This document shows, in pieces, positions 12,949 to 13,872 of a stretch of 13,872 bases of DNA. The translations under genes and the position numbers were made by a program. Position 1 is the first letter of the stretch. Each line of letters opens with the position of its first letter. Under the pieces are notes generated by a model. The model worked only from the letters and a program-made list of their open reading frames with translations, ran no database searches and was not told the DNA's origin. The DNA comes from an uncultured Bacteroidales bacterium (GTDB lineage: Bacteria > Bacteroidota > Bacteroidia > Bacteroidales > Muribaculaceae), in contig URZM01000046.1 in assembly GCA_900552315.1 (NCBI GenBank), positions 1 through 13,872 of the forward strand, read 5' to 3'.

Positions 12949-13872
12949 ATGAAAAAAATAGCACTTATTACAGATGGCTGGGGACGTTATGTAACCTATA
13001 CCTGGATTCAGGGATATCGAAATTACATGGCTGCCCACCAGTCAGATATGGATTTATATATTTTTCAGAGCTTTGGGAATTTCAGTATGGATGAGAAGCA
13101 TAATGCAGGAGAATATAACATTGCACGGCTTCCGGATTTTTCAGAATTTGACGGCATCCTTCTGGATCTTGCCACCGTGTCCCAGCCAGACCTGATTGCA
13201 GAGATAATTGAACGCGCGAAGCTCAGCAGCATCCCAGCAATTTCTCTTCTTGAGCAGATTCCAGGACTGTACCATTCCGGAATTGACAACTACGAAGCCA
13301 TTAGCCGGATTGTTGAGCACCTGATCACAGAGCATGGATGCCGTACCTTAAATTTCATCGGCGGGCCAGAATTTAACAGGGAAAATCAGCTCCGTTTCAA
13401 AGCTTACAGGGATGCCCTTCTTCGCCATGGAATTCCTTTCGAGGAGCAGCGCGTGATCCATCATAATTATGAAATTGAAACCGGAATCCAGGCATTTTCC
13501 ACATTTAAAGAGAAAAACCTGCTTCCAGATGCCTTTGTCTGTGTCAACGACAATACAGCTGTAGGCGTCTGTCTGGCCGCCAAGGAAGCCGGATATTCTA
13601 TTCCCGGGGATTTTCTGGTAACCGGTTTTGACAACGAAGATAAGGCTTCCTATTATGAGCCCAGAATTACCACGGTAGGCTTCTCCAAAGCCGATATCAT
13701 GGAAAATGCCCTTTTAATGCTGGAAAAAATCTGGAATGGAAATGCAGAGGAAACTTATATATACGCACCTTTCACCTACGTTTTTCAGGAAAGCTGCGGT
13801 TGCGTTTCCCAGAATCCACCTGACCGTGGAGAGTATGTAATCAAGCGCATCGTTGCAGAAGCACGTCAGAGC
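12949..13872 (+). CDS. LacI/GalR-fold ligand-binding protein without HTH (partial, cut by right edge)
   Basis: An open frame of 308 codons that runs off the right edge without a stop. It is the periplasmic-binding-protein fold of LacI regulators: FDGILLDL (67-74), the hinge-like GIDNYEA (111-117), FIGGPEFNRENQLRFKAYRDAL (137-157), PDAFVCVNDNTAVGV (193-207), and IPGDFLVTGFDNEDKASYYEPRITTV (218-243). The LacI helix-turn-helix of about 60 residues is absent: the protein starts at MKKIALITDG, directly in the first strand, and the SD site supports this start. ESCGCVSQNPPDRGEY (281-296) marks the end of the sensor and a link to another domain. In Lachnospiraceae, sensors of this type are commonly fused to GGDEF or other output domains, so I infer a signalling protein, but the output domain is outside the window. 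Codon use differs from all other genes here. Confidence 0.88.
   Translation, partial: MKKIALITDGWGRYVTYTWIQGYRNYMAAHQSDMDLYIFQSFGNFSMDEKHNAGEYNIARLPDFSEFDGILLDLATVSQPDLIAEIIERAKLSSIPAISLLEQIPGLYHSGIDNYEAISRIVEHLITEHGCRTLNFIGGPEFNRENQLRFKAYRDALLRHGIPFEEQRVIHHNYEIETGIQAFSTFKEKNLLPDAFVCVNDNTAVGVCLAAKEAGYSIPGDFLVTGFDNEDKASYYEPRITTVGFSKADIMENALLMLEKIWNGNAEETYIYAPFTYVFQESCGCVSQNPPDRGEYVIKRIVAEARQS

Overview
The window joins two DNAs of different character. Positions 1 to about 12,750 are GC-rich and look like Bacteroidales: small lipoproteins with Cys at residue 17-24, no Shine-Dalgarno sequences ahead of the starts, and TAnnTTTG-type -7 promoter elements. The genus is not resolved; a gut Muribaculaceae- or Alistipes-like organism is a guess. 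From about 12,830 the DNA is AT-richer, has a TATAAT box and a GGGAG ribosome binding site, and encodes a LacI-fold protein with codon use like Lachnospiraceae (Firmicutes). The change falls within about 100 bp and no mobile element is visible, so an assembly chimera is the simplest reading; transfer is possible.

Layout. (A) 1-4574, minus strand: six small lipoproteins, the leftmost cut by the window edge, with a family 2 glycosyltransferase among them. The lipoproteins are diverged paralogues sharing a lipidated N-terminus, a helical core with a (D/N)xxxGxxxxxDY-like segment, and a later Met-Gly or Ile-Gly motif. I do not recognise the family. A well-matched Bacteroidetes promoter sits before the first gene (4574). 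(B) 4715-5389, plus strand: trmD, the tRNA m1G37 methyltransferase, the only plus-strand gene of the Bacteroidales part. (C) 5382-12692, minus strand: a compact polysaccharide operon, transcribed in the order Wza-like export lipoprotein, Wzz/GumC-like chain-length protein, Wzy-like polymerase, Wzx-like flippase, hexapeptide acyltransferase, and a family 4 glycosyltransferase broken by a frameshift near 6250. Most of these genes overlap or lie within 30 bp. (D) 12693-12948: junction region. (E) 12949-13872, plus strand: 5' part of a LacI-fold ligand-binding protein with no DNA-binding head, open at the right edge.

How the genes work together. Region C would make lipid-linked repeat units (GT4, acyltransferase), flip them (Wzx), polymerise them (Wzy, Wzz) and export them (Wza). 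No initiating sugar-phosphate transferase, tyrosine kinase or UpxY-type antiterminator is in the window. The lipoprotein array may be a separate envelope system; its link to the polysaccharide is only by position and by the glycosyltransferase inside it. The best candidate for something undescribed is this lipoprotein array.
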